A stretch of DNA of 64,000 bases. Source: Microbacterium sp. LWH7-1.2 (GTDB taxonomy: Bacteria; Actinomycetota; Actinomycetes; Actinomycetales; Microbacteriaceae). Position 1 is the stretch's first letter. Every line of letters starts with the position of its first letter. The translations under genes and the position numbers were made by a program. This document shows positions 53,287-62,500 of this stretch, in pieces. The stretch spans positions 2,170,001 to 2,234,000 of the forward strand of contig NZ_CP151637.1 in assembly GCF_038397755.1 (NCBI RefSeq), given 5' to 3'. The notes beneath the pieces were generated by a model that saw nothing but the letters and a program-made list of their open reading frames with translations, made no database searches and had not been told where the DNA came from.

Positions 53287-53354
53287 TTCTTGATTCCTTT
53301 GTTCACGAGGTATCGGCAGGCGTTACACGCCGGACGACCTTCCATGATTGCCAT
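53283..53354 (-). CDS. Possible 23-residue leader peptide before rpsH
   Basis: A short frame reads [20 protein letters not shown] then IKK and ends in a TGA that overlaps the rpsH ATG. It contains a Cys-x-x-Cys pair. It has no good Shine-Dalgarno, and the rpsH Shine-Dalgarno lies within it. It could be a coupling leader or chance. Confidence 0.25.
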   Translation of the reverse strand: MAIMEGRPACNACRYLVNKGIKK

Positions 53355-53369
53355 GTTCAGTTGTGGGAT

Positions 53370-53412
53370 CGGATGCTGCGGCCCGGCCTTGTGCGCCGGG
53401 CCGCAGCATCCG
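53370..53412 (-). terminator. 18-bp perfect hairpin between rplE and rpsH
   Basis: Arms 53370-53387 and 53395-53412 pair over all 18 bases around CTTGTGC; the outer ends are CGGATGCTGCGG and its complement. It begins eight bases past the rplE stop and is the strongest stem in the spc region. Confidence 0.85.
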
Positions 53413-53420
53413 TTCAGGAA

Positions 53421-54038
53421 TTACGCCTGCGCGTCGTCCGACTTGAACGGGAAGCCCAGGGCGCGCAGGAGCGCGCGGCCCTCGGCGTCCGTCTTCGCCG
53501 TCGTCACGATGGTGATGTCGAAGCCGCGGACGCGGTCGATCTTGTCCTGGTTGATCTCGTGGAACACGGACTGCTCCTGGAGACCGAAGGTGTAGTTGCC
53601 GTGACCGTCGAACTGGGCGCCCGAGAGGCCGCGGAAGTCGCGGATGCGGGGCAGCGCCAGGTTGACGAGACGGTCGACGAACTCCCACGCGCGGTCGCCG
53701 CGGAGGGTGACGTGCGCGCCGATGGCCTGGCCCTCGCGCAGCTTGAACTGCGCGATGGACTTGCGGGCCTTCGTCACGACCGGCTTCTGACCGGTGATCT
53801 TGGTGAGGTCGTCGACCGCGCCATCGATCACCTTGCTGTCGCGAGCTGCCTCGCCGACACCGGTGTTCACGACGACCTTGACCAGGCCGGGGATCTGCAT
53901 GACGTTCTCGTAGCCGAACTCGTCCTGCAGCGCCTTCTTGATCTCGGCGTTGTACTTCTGCTTCAGGCGGGGCTGGACTCGTGCCGAAAGCGAGCCTTCG
54001 GCCGCAGGGCCAGCCGCGCTGTCAATAGCGGTGCTCAT
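53421..54038 (-). CDS. rplE: 50S ribosomal protein L5
   Basis: A 205-residue L5 that contacts 5S rRNA. It has a 20-residue N-terminal extension and the conserved [35 protein letters not shown] and [19 protein letters not shown]. Two bases after rplX; rpsN does not follow it. Confidence 0.98.
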   Translation of the reverse strand: MSTAIDSAAGPAAEGSLSARVQPRLKQKYNAEIKKALQDEFGYENVMQIPGLVKVVVNTGVGEAARDSKVIDGAVDDLTKITGQKPVVTKARKSIAQFKLREGQAIGAHVTLRGDRAWEFVDRLVNLALPRIRDFRGLSGAQFDGHGNYTFGLQEQSVFHEINQDKIDRVRGFDITIVTTAKTDAEGRALLRALGFPFKSDDAQA

Positions 54039-54040
54039 GT

Positions 54041-54400
54041 TCAGAGGTCCTTGCCTGACTTCTTCGCGTAGCGCACGCGGACGGTGCGCTTCACGCCGTC
54101 CTTGGTCTGCTCCTCGACACGGTGGCCGACGCGGGTCGGCTTCTTGGTCGAGGGGTCGACGACCTGGACGTTGGAGATGTGGATGGGGGCTTCCATCGTC
54201 TCGATGCCGCCCGTCTTGGTGCCGCGCTGCGACTGACCGACACGGTTGTGCTTCGTGACGTAGTTCACGCCCTCGACGATGACGCGGTTCTGCTCGGCGA
54301 GGATCTCGAGGACCTTGCCCTGCTTGCCGCGGTCGCCGCCCTTGTCCTGCTTCTTGCCCGTGATGACCTGAACCAGGTCACCCTTCTTGATCTTGGCCAT
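54041..54400 (-). CDS. rplX: 50S ribosomal protein L24
   Basis: A 119-residue L24 with the KOW motif near the N-terminus ([20 protein letters not shown]) and [18 protein letters not shown]. It initiates 50S assembly. The C-terminus is basic. Confidence 0.98.
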   Translation of the reverse strand: MAKIKKGDLVQVITGKKQDKGGDRGKQGKVLEILAEQNRVIVEGVNYVTKHNRVGQSQRGTKTGGIETMEAPIHISNVQVVDPSTKKPTRVGHRVEEQTKDGVKRTVRVRYAKKSGKDL

Positions 54401-54404
54401 GAGG

Positions 54405-54773
54405 TCAGATCACCTCCGGTGCGAGAGAGACGATCTTCATGAACTTCTTGTCGCGAAGCTCACGACCGACCGGTCCGAAGATGCGGGTGCCGCGGGGCTC
54501 CCCGTCGTTCTTCAGGATGACGGCGGCGTTCTCGTCGAACTTGATGTACGAGCCGTCGGGACGACGGGTCGACTTGACGGTGCGGACGACGACGGCCTTG
54601 ACCACGTCGCCCTTCTTGACGTTGCCGCCCGGGATCGCGTCCTTGACGGTGGCCACGATGATGTCACCCAGGCCCGCGTAACGGCGGTTCGAGCCACCGA
54701 GCACGCGGATGGTGAGCAGCTCCTTGGCGCCCGTGTTGTCGGCGACCTTGAGGCGGGACTCGTTCTGAATCAC
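54405..54773 (-). CDS. rplN: 50S ribosomal protein L14
   Basis: A 122-residue L14 ([40 protein letters not shown]). The ATG overlaps the rpsQ stop by four bases. Confidence 0.98.
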   Translation of the reverse strand: MIQNESRLKVADNTGAKELLTIRVLGGSNRRYAGLGDIIVATVKDAIPGGNVKKGDVVKAVVVRTVKSTRRPDGSYIKFDENAAVILKNDGEPRGTRIFGPVGRELRDKKFMKIVSLAPEVI

Positions 54774-55105
54774 TTGGCCTTCTCCAGGATCTCGACCAGA
54801 CGCCAGCGCTTGGTGGCGCTGAGCGGGCGGGTCTCGTTGATGAGGACGAGGTCGCCGATGCCGGCGGAGTTCGTCTCGTCGTGCGCCTTCACCTTGGAGG
54901 TGCGGCGGATGACCTTGCCGTAGAGCGGGTGCTTCACGCGGTCCTCGACCTCGACGACGATGGTCTTGTCCATCTTGTCGCTGACGACGTAGCCACGGCG
55001 GGCCTTGCGGTAACCGCGGGCGTCGGCGTCGCGGACGTCGTGCTCGGACGACTCGTGGCCCTTGGCCTCGACCGCCTCGGCGGTCTGCTTCTTGTCAGCC
55101 ATCAC
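54770..55105 (-). CDS. rpsQ: 30S ribosomal protein S17
   Basis: A 111-residue S17 whose core starts near residue 33 ([20 protein letters not shown]). The first 32 residues are an acidic extension not found in most S17 proteins. The ATG overlaps rpmC by four bases; a second in-frame ATG follows the first by one codon. Confidence 0.97.
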   Translation of the reverse strand: MMADKKQTAEAVEAKGHESSEHDVRDADARGYRKARRGYVVSDKMDKTIVVEVEDRVKHPLYGKVIRRTSKVKAHDETNSAGIGDLVLINETRPLSATKRWRLVEILEKAK

Positions 55106-55416
55106 TCGGCCTCTTCCTTCGCGGCCTCGGAAGCCTCATCCGACTTCTTGGCCTTCGTCTTCTTCGCCTTCGTCGCGGTCTCCAGCGGCGCGGGCGTGGC
55201 ACGGATGCCGAGCTCGCGCTCACGGATCACGGTGTAGAGCCGCGCGATGTCGCGCTTGACCGCACGGATGCGGCCGTGGCTCTCGAGCTGGCCGGTGGCC
55301 GACTGGAAGCGCAGGTTGAACAGCTCTTCCTTGGCCTTGCGCAGCTCCTCGACGAGGCGCTGGTCTTCGAACGTGTCGAGCTCGCTCGGAGCGAGCGTCT
55401 TGGTGCCGATCGCCAT
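55102..55416 (-). CDS. rpmC: 50S ribosomal protein L29, with C-terminal extension
   Basis: A 104-residue L29. The core ([40 protein letters not shown]) ends near 72, and a Lys/Ala/Glu-rich tail of about 30 residues follows. L29 lies at the tunnel exit near the docking site for trigger factor and SRP. Confidence 0.97.
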   Translation of the reverse strand: MAIGTKTLAPSELDTFEDQRLVEELRKAKEELFNLRFQSATGQLESHGRIRAVKRDIARLYTVIRERELGIRATPAPLETATKAKKTKAKKSDEASEAAKEEAE

Positions 55417-55835
55417 TACGCGTCGCCCTCCTCGCGCTTGATGATGCGTGCCTTGAGAGGCAGCTTGTGGATGGCACGGGTCAGGGCCTCACGAGCGAGT
55501 TCCTCGTTGACGCCGGCGACCTCGAAGAGGACGCGACCCGGCTTGACGTTTGCGACCCACCACTCGGGCGAACCCTTACCGGAACCCATGCGGGTCTCGG
55601 CCGGCTTCTTGGTGAGCGGACGGTCGGGGTAGATGTTGATCCACACCTTGCCGCCACGCTTGATGTGACGGGTCATCGCGATACGAGCGGACTCGATCTG
55701 ACGGTTCGTCACGTAAGCGGGCGTGAGGGCCTGGATGCCGAACTCACCGAACGACACCTTGGTGCCACCGGTGGCCTGGCCCGAGCGGCCGGGGTGGTGC
55801 TGCTTGCGGTACTTGACCTTGCGGGGGATGAGCAT
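55416..55835 (-). CDS. rplP: 50S ribosomal protein L16
   Basis: A 139-residue L16 ([60 protein letters not shown]). One-base overlaps with both rpsC and rpmC. Confidence 0.98.
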   Translation of the reverse strand: MLIPRKVKYRKQHHPGRSGQATGGTKVSFGEFGIQALTPAYVTNRQIESARIAMTRHIKRGGKVWINIYPDRPLTKKPAETRMGSGKGSPEWWVANVKPGRVLFEVAGVNEELAREALTRAIHKLPLKARIIKREEGDA

Positions 55836-56617
55836 TACGCCGACGCTCCTTCTGCCACGGGGGCCTCGTTGCGGCGGTCGCCGCCACGCTCGCCGCGGTC
55901 GCCACGCGGGCCGCCGCGACGGTCGTCACGACGACGGTCCGACTTCGGCGCGTTGGCCTGCTCGCGAGCGAGCTCCTTGTTGGTGAGGTCGCCCTTGTAG
56001 ATCCAGACCTTCACGCCGATGCGGCCGAAGGTGGTCTTCGCCTCGTAGAAGCCGTAGTCGATGTTCGCGCGCAGCGTGTGCAGCGGCACACGACCCTCGC
56101 GGTAGAACTCCGAGCGGCTCATCTCGGCGCCGCCGAGGCGGCCGGAGACCTGGATGCGGACGCCCTTGGCGCCGGCGCGCTGAGCGCCCTGCAGGCCCTT
56201 GCGCATCGCGCGGCGGAACGCCACGCGAGCGGTGAGCTGCTCGGCGATGCCCTGCGCGACGAGCTGGGCGTCGGCCTCGGGGTTCTTGACCTCGAGGATG
56301 TTCAGCTGGATCTGCTTGCCGGTGAGCTTCTCGAGGTCGGCGCGGATGCGCTCGGCCTCGGCGCCGCGGCGACCGATCACGATGCCCGGACGGGCGGTGT
56401 GGATGTCGACGCGAACGCGGTCACGGGTGCGCTCGATCTCGATGTTGCTCACGCCGGCCCGGTCGAGCTGGGTCTGCAGGAGCTTGCGGATGCGGATGTC
56501 CTCGGCGACGTAGTCGGCGTAACGCTGGCCGGGCTTCGTCGAGTCCGAGAACCAACGCGACACGTGGTCGGTCGTGATGCCGAGGCGGAAGCCGTACGGG
56601 TGGACCTTCTGTCCCAT
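55835..56617 (-). CDS. rpsC: 30S ribosomal protein S3
   Basis: A 260-residue S3 with a KH domain ([20 protein letters not shown]) and the C-terminal domain (RREDR-type basic tail, [20 protein letters not shown]). It forms the mRNA entry channel. The Arg/Gly/Asp-rich tail is longer than usual. Confidence 0.98.
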   Translation of the reverse strand: MGQKVHPYGFRLGITTDHVSRWFSDSTKPGQRYADYVAEDIRIRKLLQTQLDRAGVSNIEIERTRDRVRVDIHTARPGIVIGRRGAEAERIRADLEKLTGKQIQLNILEVKNPEADAQLVAQGIAEQLTARVAFRRAMRKGLQGAQRAGAKGVRIQVSGRLGGAEMSRSEFYREGRVPLHTLRANIDYGFYEAKTTFGRIGVKVWIYKGDLTNKELAREQANAPKSDRRRDDRRGGPRGDRGERGGDRRNEAPVAEGASA

Positions 56618-57015
56618 TACTTGCTCGCCTTCTTGCTCTTGGCAGCCGGCGCCGTCTCCGCGACCTCGGGGGTCGAGAGCACGACGGTGATGTGGCTGGT
56701 GCGCTTCTTGATCTGGAAGGCACGACCCTGCGCGCGGGGCTGGAAACGCTTGAGCGTCGTGCCCTCGTCGACGTACGCGTTCTTCACGTACAGGTCCTGC
56801 TCGTCCAGGTACTCGCCGTCCTTGTCGGCCTTCACGCGAGCGTTCGCGATCGCGGCGGCGACGAGCTTGTAGATCGGCTCGCTCGCACCCTGCGGTGCGA
56901 ACTTGAGGATGGCCAGGGCCTCCTCAGCCTGCTTGCCCTTGATGAGCGCAACGACACGACGAGCCTTCTGAGGGGTCACGCGGATGTGTCGCACGCGTGC
57001 GATGGACTCCACCAT
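56617..57015 (-). CDS. rplV: 50S ribosomal protein L22
   Basis: A 132-residue L22 ([20 protein letters not shown]; the tunnel-loop region [20 protein letters not shown]). It lines the exit tunnel. One-base overlap with rpsC. Confidence 0.98.
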   Translation of the reverse strand: MVESIARVRHIRVTPQKARRVVALIKGKQAEEALAILKFAPQGASEPIYKLVAAAIANARVKADKDGEYLDEQDLYVKNAYVDEGTTLKRFQPRAQGRAFQIKKRTSHITVVLSTPEVAETAPAAKSKKASK

Positions 57016-57037
57016 TTCTCTCTCCTCTGCCCCCGCG

Positions 57038-57319
57038 TCAGCGGCGGCGGCCCTTCTTGTCGTCCTTCACGTGGCCGCGGAAGGTGCGGGTGGGCGCGAA
57101 CTCGCCCAGCTTGTGGCCGACCATGGTCTCGGACACGAACACGGGGATGTGCTTGCGTCCGTCGTGCACGGCGATGGTGTGACCCAGCATGGCCGGGATG
57201 ATCATCGAACGGCGCGACCAGGTCTTGATGACGTTCTTGGTGCCGGCTTCGTTCTGGACGACGACCTTGCGAAGCAGGTGCTCGTCGACGAAGGGGCCCT
57301 TCTTAAGGCTGCGAGGCAT
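57038..57319 (-). CDS. rpsS: 30S ribosomal protein S19
   Basis: A 93-residue S19 ([52 protein letters not shown]). It sits at the 30S head. Confidence 0.98.
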   Translation of the reverse strand: MPRSLKKGPFVDEHLLRKVVVQNEAGTKNVIKTWSRRSMIIPAMLGHTIAVHDGRKHIPVFVSETMVGHKLGEFAPTRTFRGHVKDDKKGRRR

Positions 57320-57331
57320 CTTCCTCTACTC

Positions 57332-58171
57332 CTACTTCCGCTTCTTGCCGGCGTTGCGACGACGGACGATGTACTTGTCGCTTTCCTTGTTCGCGTGACG
57401 GGTGCGGCCTTCGGCCTGACCCCACGGCGAAACCGGGTGACGACCACCGGAGGTCTTACCCTCACCACCACCGTGCGGGTGGTCGACCGGGTTCATGGCG
57501 ACACCGCGGACGGTCGGGCGGATGCCCTTCCAGCGGTTGCGGCCGGCCTTGCCCCAGTTGATGTTCGACTGCTCGGCGTTGCCGACCTCGCCGACGGTCG
57601 CGCGGCAGCGCGCATCGACGTTGCGGATCTCGCCCGAGGGCAGACGCAGCTGGGCGTAGGGGCCGTCCTTCGCCACGAGGCGAACCGACGCGCCGGCCGA
57701 GCGGGCCAGCTTCGCGCCGCCGCCGGGGCGGAGCTCGATCGCGTGGATCACGGTACCGGTGGGGATGTTCTTCAGCGGCAGGTTGTTGCCCGGCTTGATG
57801 TCGGCCGACGGACCCGACTCGACGATGTCGCCCTGCGCCAGCTTGTTCGGCGCGATGATGTAGCGCTTCTCGCCGTCGAAGTAGTGCAGGAGCGCGATGC
57901 GCGCGGTGCGGTTGGGGTCGTACTCGATGTGAGCGACCTTGGCGTTGATGCCGTCCTTGTCGTTACGACGGAAGTCGATGACGCGGTACTGACGCTTGTG
58001 GCCACCACCGATGTGACGCGTGGTGATGCGGCCCTGGTTGTTGCGGCCACCGGTCTTGCTGAGCGGGCGGAGGAGCGACTTCTCAGGCGTCGATCGGGTG
58101 ATCTCGGCGAAGTCGGCCACCGACGAGCCGCGGCGACCCGGGGTCGTGGGCTTGTACTTGCGAATAGCCAT
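57332..58171 (-). CDS. rplB: 50S ribosomal protein L2
   Basis: A 279-residue L2, required for subunit joining and the peptidyl transferase centre. Conserved [20 protein letters not shown] contains the functionally important His. Confidence 0.99.
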   Translation of the reverse strand: MAIRKYKPTTPGRRGSSVADFAEITRSTPEKSLLRPLSKTGGRNNQGRITTRHIGGGHKRQYRVIDFRRNDKDGINAKVAHIEYDPNRTARIALLHYFDGEKRYIIAPNKLAQGDIVESGPSADIKPGNNLPLKNIPTGTVIHAIELRPGGGAKLARSAGASVRLVAKDGPYAQLRLPSGEIRNVDARCRATVGEVGNAEQSNINWGKAGRNRWKGIRPTVRGVAMNPVDHPHGGGEGKTSGGRHPVSPWGQAEGRTRHANKESDKYIVRRRNAGKKRK

Positions 58172-58195
58172 ATCTCTAGTCCTCTATCCCGACCG

Positions 58196-58495
58196 TCAGC
58201 CGACTGCCGTGAAGATGTCGATGGTGCCCGACTTCAGGGTCACGATGGCGCGCTTGGTGTCCTTGCGCTTGCCGGTGCCGAAGCGGGTGCGACGGGCCTT
58301 GCCCGTGCGGTTGAGCGTGTTGACCGCCGCGACCTTGACGCCGAAGATCTTCTCGATGGCGAGCTTGATCTCGGTCTTCGAGGCGCGGGGGTCGACGAGG
58401 AAGGTGTACTTGCCCTCGTCGATGAGCCCGTAGCTCTTCTCCGAAACGACCGGCTTGAGGATGATGTCGCGCGGGTCCTTGTTGACGGCGGTCAT
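58196..58495 (-). CDS. rplW: 50S ribosomal protein L23
   Basis: A 99-residue L23 ([39 protein letters not shown]). It is the docking site for trigger factor and SRP at the exit tunnel. Its ATG overlaps the rplD stop. Confidence 0.98.
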   Translation of the reverse strand: MTAVNKDPRDIILKPVVSEKSYGLIDEGKYTFLVDPRASKTEIKLAIEKIFGVKVAAVNTLNRTGKARRTRFGTGKRKDTKRAIVTLKSGTIDIFTAVG

Positions 58496-59154
58496 GCCGA
58501 GGCCTCCTCGGTGGCGGCGCTCTTGGACGCGACGAAAGCGTCGTAAGCAGCCTTGGTGAAGACGATGTCGTCCGAGACGAGCACGTCGTAGGCGTTGAGC
58601 TGGTCAGCCGGCAGCACGTGCGCGAACGCGATGTTGCGGACGCTCAGAACGCTGATGTCGTCCGAGCGGTCGACGACCACGAGCACGTTCTTGGTCGCGC
58701 CCAGAGCGGTCAGGACCGCAGCGGCGGCCTTGGTCGACGGGGCACCCTCGATCGCGAACGACTCCACGACGTGGAGGCGCTCACCACGAGCACGGTCGCT
58801 GAGCGCGCCCAGGAGGGCGGCCGCGATCATCTTCTTGGGGGTGCGCTGCGAGTAGTCGCGCGGCTTCGGGCCGTGGACGATGCCACCACCGGTCATGTGC
58901 GGCGCGCGGATCGAGCCCTGGCGGGCGTTACCCGTGCCCTTCTGCTTGAAGGGCTTGCGGCCGGCGCCCGAGACCTCACCGCGACGCTTGGTCGAGTGGG
59001 TGCCCTGGCGGGCCGCCGCGAGCTGCGCGACGACGACCTGGTGGATGAGCGGGATGTTCGTCTTGACGTCGAAGAGCTCGGCAGGCAGCTGGACCGAGCC
59101 AGCCTTCTTGCCGTCTGCCTTCACGACGTCTAGCGCGAGAGTCGAGTCAGCCAT
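58492..59154 (-). CDS. rplD: 50S ribosomal protein L4
   Basis: A 220-residue L4 ([20 protein letters not shown]; the tunnel loop; the [20 protein letters not shown] region). The ATG at 59154 ([10 protein letters not shown]) is preferred over a GTG 12 bases upstream, because AAGGG is better spaced to the ATG and the upstream GTG overlaps the rplC stop region. Confidence 0.97.
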   Translation of the reverse strand: MADSTLALDVVKADGKKAGSVQLPAELFDVKTNIPLIHQVVVAQLAAARQGTHSTKRRGEVSGAGRKPFKQKGTGNARQGSIRAPHMTGGGIVHGPKPRDYSQRTPKKMIAAALLGALSDRARGERLHVVESFAIEGAPSTKAAAAVLTALGATKNVLVVVDRSDDISVLSVRNIAFAHVLPADQLNAYDVLVSDDIVFTKAAYDAFVASKSAATEEASA

Positions 59155-59158
59155 GAGA

Positions 59159-59818
59159 TCAGGCACCCTTCACTGCGTTGCGGACGTAGACGATGCGGCC
59201 GCGAGCACCGGGGACGGCGCCCTTGACGAGCAGCAGACCCTTCTCGGCGTCGATGGCGTGCACCTTGAGGTTGAGGACGGTCACGCGCTCGCCACCCATA
59301 CGGCCGGCCATGCGCATGCCCTTGAACACGCGGCTCGGGGTCGACGAGGCGCCGATCGAACCGGGCTTGCGGTGGTTGCGGTGCGCACCGTGCGAAGCGG
59401 AGACACCCTTGAAGTTGTGGCGCTTCATGACACCCGCGGTGCCCTTGCCCTTGCTGGTGCCGACGACGTCGACCAGCTGGCCGGCCTCGAACGTGCCGTC
59501 CACCGTGAGCTCCTGACCGAGTGAGTAGTCAGCGGCGTCCGCGGTGCGGATCTCGGTGAGGTGACGGCGCGGGGTGACACCCGCGGCCTCGAAGTGGGCC
59601 GTGAGGGGCTGGTTCACCTTGCGGGGGTCGATCTGCCCGTAGCCGATCTGCACGGCCTTGTAGCCGTCCTTCTCGGGGGTGCGAACCTGGGTGACCACGT
59701 TCGGGGCGATCTCGATGACGGTGACGGGAACGAGCTTGCCGTTCTCATCCCAGACCTGGGTCATGCCGAGCTTGGTACCCAGCAGGCCCTTGGAAACCTT
59801 GTTGTTGACGTCAGCCAT
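59159..59818 (-). CDS. rplC: 50S ribosomal protein L3
   Basis: A 219-residue L3 ([58 protein letters not shown]), an early-assembling protein near the peptidyl transferase centre. Confidence 0.98.
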   Translation of the reverse strand: MADVNNKVSKGLLGTKLGMTQVWDENGKLVPVTVIEIAPNVVTQVRTPEKDGYKAVQIGYGQIDPRKVNQPLTAHFEAAGVTPRRHLTEIRTADAADYSLGQELTVDGTFEAGQLVDVVGTSKGKGTAGVMKRHNFKGVSASHGAHRNHRKPGSIGASSTPSRVFKGMRMAGRMGGERVTVLNLKVHAIDAEKGLLLVKGAVPGARGRIVYVRNAVKGA

Positions 59819-59826
59819 GTCGAACC

Positions 59827-60135
59827 TCAGAGCTTGATCTCGATGTTGACATCGGCCGGGAGGTCGAGGCGCATGAGCGAGTCGACAGCCTTGGGCGTCG
59901 GATCGATGATGTCGATCAGACGCTTGTGGGTGCGCATCTCGAAGTGCTCGCGGCTGTCCTTGTACTTGTGGGGAGAACGGATCACGGCGATCACGTTCTT
60001 CTCCGTCGGAAGGGGCACGGGGCCCACGACCGTCGCGCCCGCACGGGTCACGGTGTCGACGATCTTGCGCGCCGACGAGTCGATGACCTCGTGGTCGTAC
60101 GACTTCAGGCGAATGCGGATCTTCTGTCCCGCCAT
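59827..60135 (-). CDS. rpsJ: 30S ribosomal protein S10
   Basis: A 102-residue S10 ([53 protein letters not shown]). First gene of the S10 operon; GAGAAAGAGAG lies upstream of the ATG. Confidence 0.98.
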   Translation of the reverse strand: MAGQKIRIRLKSYDHEVIDSSARKIVDTVTRAGATVVGPVPLPTEKNVIAVIRSPHKYKDSREHFEMRTHKRLIDIIDPTPKAVDSLMRLDLPADVNIEIKL

Positions 60136-60453
60136 TGTCTGCTCACTCTCTTTCTCGCGTCATACCCCTGTGGCATTGGACGCACGTGGCGCAAAGCGCC
60201 ATGGCACTTCTGCACCGCTTACGCAGTGCGTGCTGCACCGCTGTTCTGCTGTCAATCCGGGTGCCGCGCCGAAGCGCCGCGTCCCGGCATCCGTCCTCCC
60301 CCGCGCGCGAAGCAAAGCTCCGCCCGAGGTGGATTCGTGATGTGGTGGTTCTGCTGCCCGCGGCCTAGGACCCTGCGCGTTGCGCTGCCTATGCACTGCC
60401 CTGGCAGTGATCCGACGCACGCCAAGAGGGGCGTCGGAATGTGGAACCTCACT
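60136..60453 (-). other. Long leader of the S10 operon
   Basis: About 310 bases separate the probable rpsJ promoter from its start codon. I see no gene and no convincing hairpin like the enterobacterial L4-responsive leader. The length leaves room for autoregulation by a ribosomal protein. Confidence 0.4.
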
Positions 60454-60482
60454 AGTCTACGTGCAGCCCGGGCGTGTCGCAA
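60454..60482 (-). promoter_or_regulatory. Probable promoter of the S10-spc operon
   Basis: On the minus strand TTGCGA (60482-60477) and TAGACT (60459-60454) are 17 bases apart. A 12-bp direct repeat CGGGCGTGTCGC (60469-60480 and 60486-60497, plus strand) overlaps the -35 region. Confidence 0.6.
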
Positions 60483-60562
60483 ACTCGGGCGTGTCGCGGC
60501 GCGGGTATGCTCGGGCGTTTCTCAGCAGGGGACGGAAACGGATGCTGCGACCACACGTGGAA

Positions 60563-60591
60563 GGGGCGGCCGCGCTCCGCGCGACCGCCCC
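60563..60591 (-). terminator. Terminator of the LAATG surface-protein gene
   Basis: GGGGCGG pairs with CCGCCCC and, after one mismatch, CGCGC with GCGCG around TCC, 20 bases past the stop. Confidence 0.75.
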
Positions 60592-60611
60592 CGATACCTC
60601 TTTATGCGGCG

Positions 60612-62018
60612 TTACTCAGCGCCGGCCTTACGGCGACGGTAGGCCGCGATCGCGACGACCGAGATACCCGCGAAGAGCGCAGCGCCGCCGGCGACAGCGA
60701 ACATCGGGCTGATGCCGCCACCCGTGGCTGCGAGGGCCCCGGAGTCGGTGGAAGCCGGCGTGCCGGTCGGGTCGTCCCCACCACCGACGGGCGGATTGGC
60801 GCAGTCCTCGCTCGCGGCGGGGTACTCGACCTCGGTCTCGTACGACGGGTTGACCTGGAAGCGGACCGTGACGCCGTTGCGGGTCCAGTCGTAGTTGCCG
60901 TCCGTCTTGACGTACTCGCCGTTCACGAGCTCCCAGCCCGGCCACATCTTCGGCGTGCCGGTCGAGGCGCCCGGCCACAGGATGGTGCCGCTGAGCGGGT
61001 GCGTGCCCGGCACGACGTAGTCCTCGCCCTCCGGGTTCACGAACGTGATGGTGACGGGGTTCTCATCCTCGGTCTCGAAGCCCTCGGGCAGTGTGACCTC
61101 GTAGCCGAGGAAGGGCGCGTCGCCGATGCACACCGACTCGATCACACCGGCGATCAGATCGCAGTTCGCGCTGATCTCCTCCGGCGTGAGCTCGCGCTCC
61201 TGCGTCTCGGTCGTCGTGACGGTCGGTTCCGCGATCTCGCCGTGGTAGACGGTGGTGTAAACCTCACGGGTCTGAGTCACGCTCGTGTCGCCGCAGTCCC
61301 ACTCACCGTCGGCCCACTCTCCATAGGTGGTCTTGGTCGTGGTGGGGTTGCAATCCGCCCACTCCTCCTCGGTCAGCGGGCGCGACTCCGACTTCTCGGA
61401 GGACTCCGCGTTGGCCGAGTCCAGGACCCACTTCTGCGTGGCGGCGTCCCAGATGTATGGGGTGGTCGTGGTGGTGGTGACGGTGACGACGACATTCTTC
61501 ACGCAGTCGGTGGTGGACTCCTTGTCCACGGTGACCTTGTCCTTCGGCTGCTCCGGCGTCTTGCCCTTGCAGACGATCCAGTGCGAGACGTTCGCCTGGT
61601 TGCCCGCGCTGTTCGGCGGCGACGCGTACGCGACACCCGCCTGCGGGTTCTCGATCACGCTGTTCCAGTCATTGCCCGCCTTGATGACGAGCACCTCCCA
61701 GTGGTCGCCCGGCCAGGACGGGCTGTACTCGTTGAGCGTGACGGTCTTGCCGCCGTCGGTGATCCGACCGTGATCGGTGCTCGCCTCGCTCGAGTAGCAC
61801 GCGATGGCGTCCGGATACTGCTGCTTCCAGTAATCGGTGTGGTTGGTGTCGCTGGTCCACGCCTTGAGCTCGCCCTTCACACCGACCGTGTCAGCCGGCC
61901 AGCTGGCGGAGGGCTCCGCAGCCGACGCTCCGGCGGTCACCAGCGGTGCCACTACGAGGGCGACGGCGACCAGCGCCCCAGCCAATGCCTTGAATGTTCG
62001 CTTGCGCACTGCAGACAC
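60612..62018 (-). CDS. Secreted surface protein with LAATG-type anchor
   Basis: This 468-residue protein has a signal peptide (about 1-35, ending ASA before AEPSASWP). The extracellular region is Thr/Glu-rich, with Cys residues and repeated segments resembling each other (TTKTTYGEWADGEWDCGDTS; TTTETQERELTPEEISANCD). The C-terminal LAATG is followed by a hydrophobic helix (MFAVAGGAALFAGISVVAIA) and YRRRKAGAE, a sortase-type signal with Ala instead of Pro. The GTG at 62018 is chosen for AGGGGAG five bases upstream and a clean signal peptide. The domain family is unknown. Three hairpins lie in its leader. Confidence 0.82.
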   Translation of the reverse strand: MSAVRKRTFKALAGALVAVALVVAPLVTAGASAAEPSASWPADTVGVKGELKAWTSDTNHTDYWKQQYPDAIACYSSEASTDHGRITDGGKTVTLNEYSPSWPGDHWEVLVIKAGNDWNSVIENPQAGVAYASPPNSAGNQANVSHWIVCKGKTPEQPKDKVTVDKESTTDCVKNVVVTVTTTTTTPYIWDAATQKWVLDSANAESSEKSESRPLTEEEWADCNPTTTKTTYGEWADGEWDCGDTSVTQTREVYTTVYHGEIAEPTVTTTETQERELTPEEISANCDLIAGVIESVCIGDAPFLGYEVTLPEGFETEDENPVTITFVNPEGEDYVVPGTHPLSGTILWPGASTGTPKMWPGWELVNGEYVKTDGNYDWTRNGVTVRFQVNPSYETEVEYPAASEDCANPPVGGGDDPTGTPASTDSGALAATGGGISPMFAVAGGAALFAGISVVAIAAYRRRKAGAE

Positions 62019-62050
62019 AGTGGTCTCCCCTTTTTCGGCGCACGGCGCCG

Positions 62051-62138
62051 TCCCAGCGGTGCGCCGAGGCGCACCGTCATCCCAGCGGCGCACCATCGAG
62101 GCGCGCCGTACATCCCAGCGACGTGCGGGGGCACGTCG
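62051..62138 (-). repeat. Three tandem hairpins led by TCCCAGCG
   Basis: TCCCAGCG occurs at 62051, 62080 and 62113 (plus strand), each running into a stem-loop: CGGTGCGCC-GA-GGCGCACCG; CGGCGC with GCGCCG (62086-62108); and CGACGTGC-GGGG-GCACGTCG. They lie 33-120 nt upstream of the LAATG gene start, inside its probable leader. Sequence between 62139 and 62337 shows nothing else. Confidence 0.6.
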
Positions 62139-62337
62139 GCACTGCTGCGGCACGGGGGTACCGCGTTCCTTCGATGCGCGGGGGCGCACCACCCACCCGT
62201 GGGGGGACGGGTGTCAGACTCCACGCGGTTCGGGCCGAATGGGATCCGGTTCCGCGTCCTTCCCGAAAGATGCGGAACAGGCGGAGAACCGCCGCTCGTG
62301 CAGGCTATCGCTACACGCCCGGATGTGCGAAATCGAC

Positions 62338-62378
62338 GCGCGGGACGGATGCTGCGCGCCGCCGCATCCGTCCCGCGC
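62338..62378 (-). terminator. 15-bp hairpin with GGATGC arms
   Basis: GCGCGGGACGGATGC pairs perfectly with GCATCCGTCCCGCGC (62364-62378) around an 11-base loop. It is the third of three hairpins after the LPATG gene. Confidence 0.75.
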
Positions 62379-62390
62379 CCGACGCACGAA

Positions 62391-62423
62391 CGAGCCCCTC
62401 GTCTTTGGGGTACGAGGGGCTCG
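62391..62423 (-). terminator. 12-bp hairpin
   Basis: CGAGCCCCTCGT pairs with ACGAGGGGCTCG around CTTTGGGGT; outer GCACGA/TGC bases extend it. It is the second hairpin after the LPATG gene. Confidence 0.75.
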
Positions 62424-62459
62424 TGCGCCCTTTCCGCTCACGCGGCGGGAATCGTGTGG

Positions 62460-62494
62460 GAGAGAGCGGGGCCTTGGCGCGGCCCCGCTCTCTC
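62460..62494 (-). terminator. 14-bp hairpin just after the LPATG gene
   Basis: GAGAGAGCGGGGCC pairs perfectly with 62481-62494 around TTGGCGC, seven bases past the stop. Confidence 0.85.
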
Positions 62495-62500
62495 TCACGT

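Noticed and set aside
60136..60420. Minus-strand 86-codon frame in the rpsJ leader
   Set aside because: Arg/Pro/Ala-rich with no Shine-Dalgarno and no family resemblance; more likely untranslated leader.
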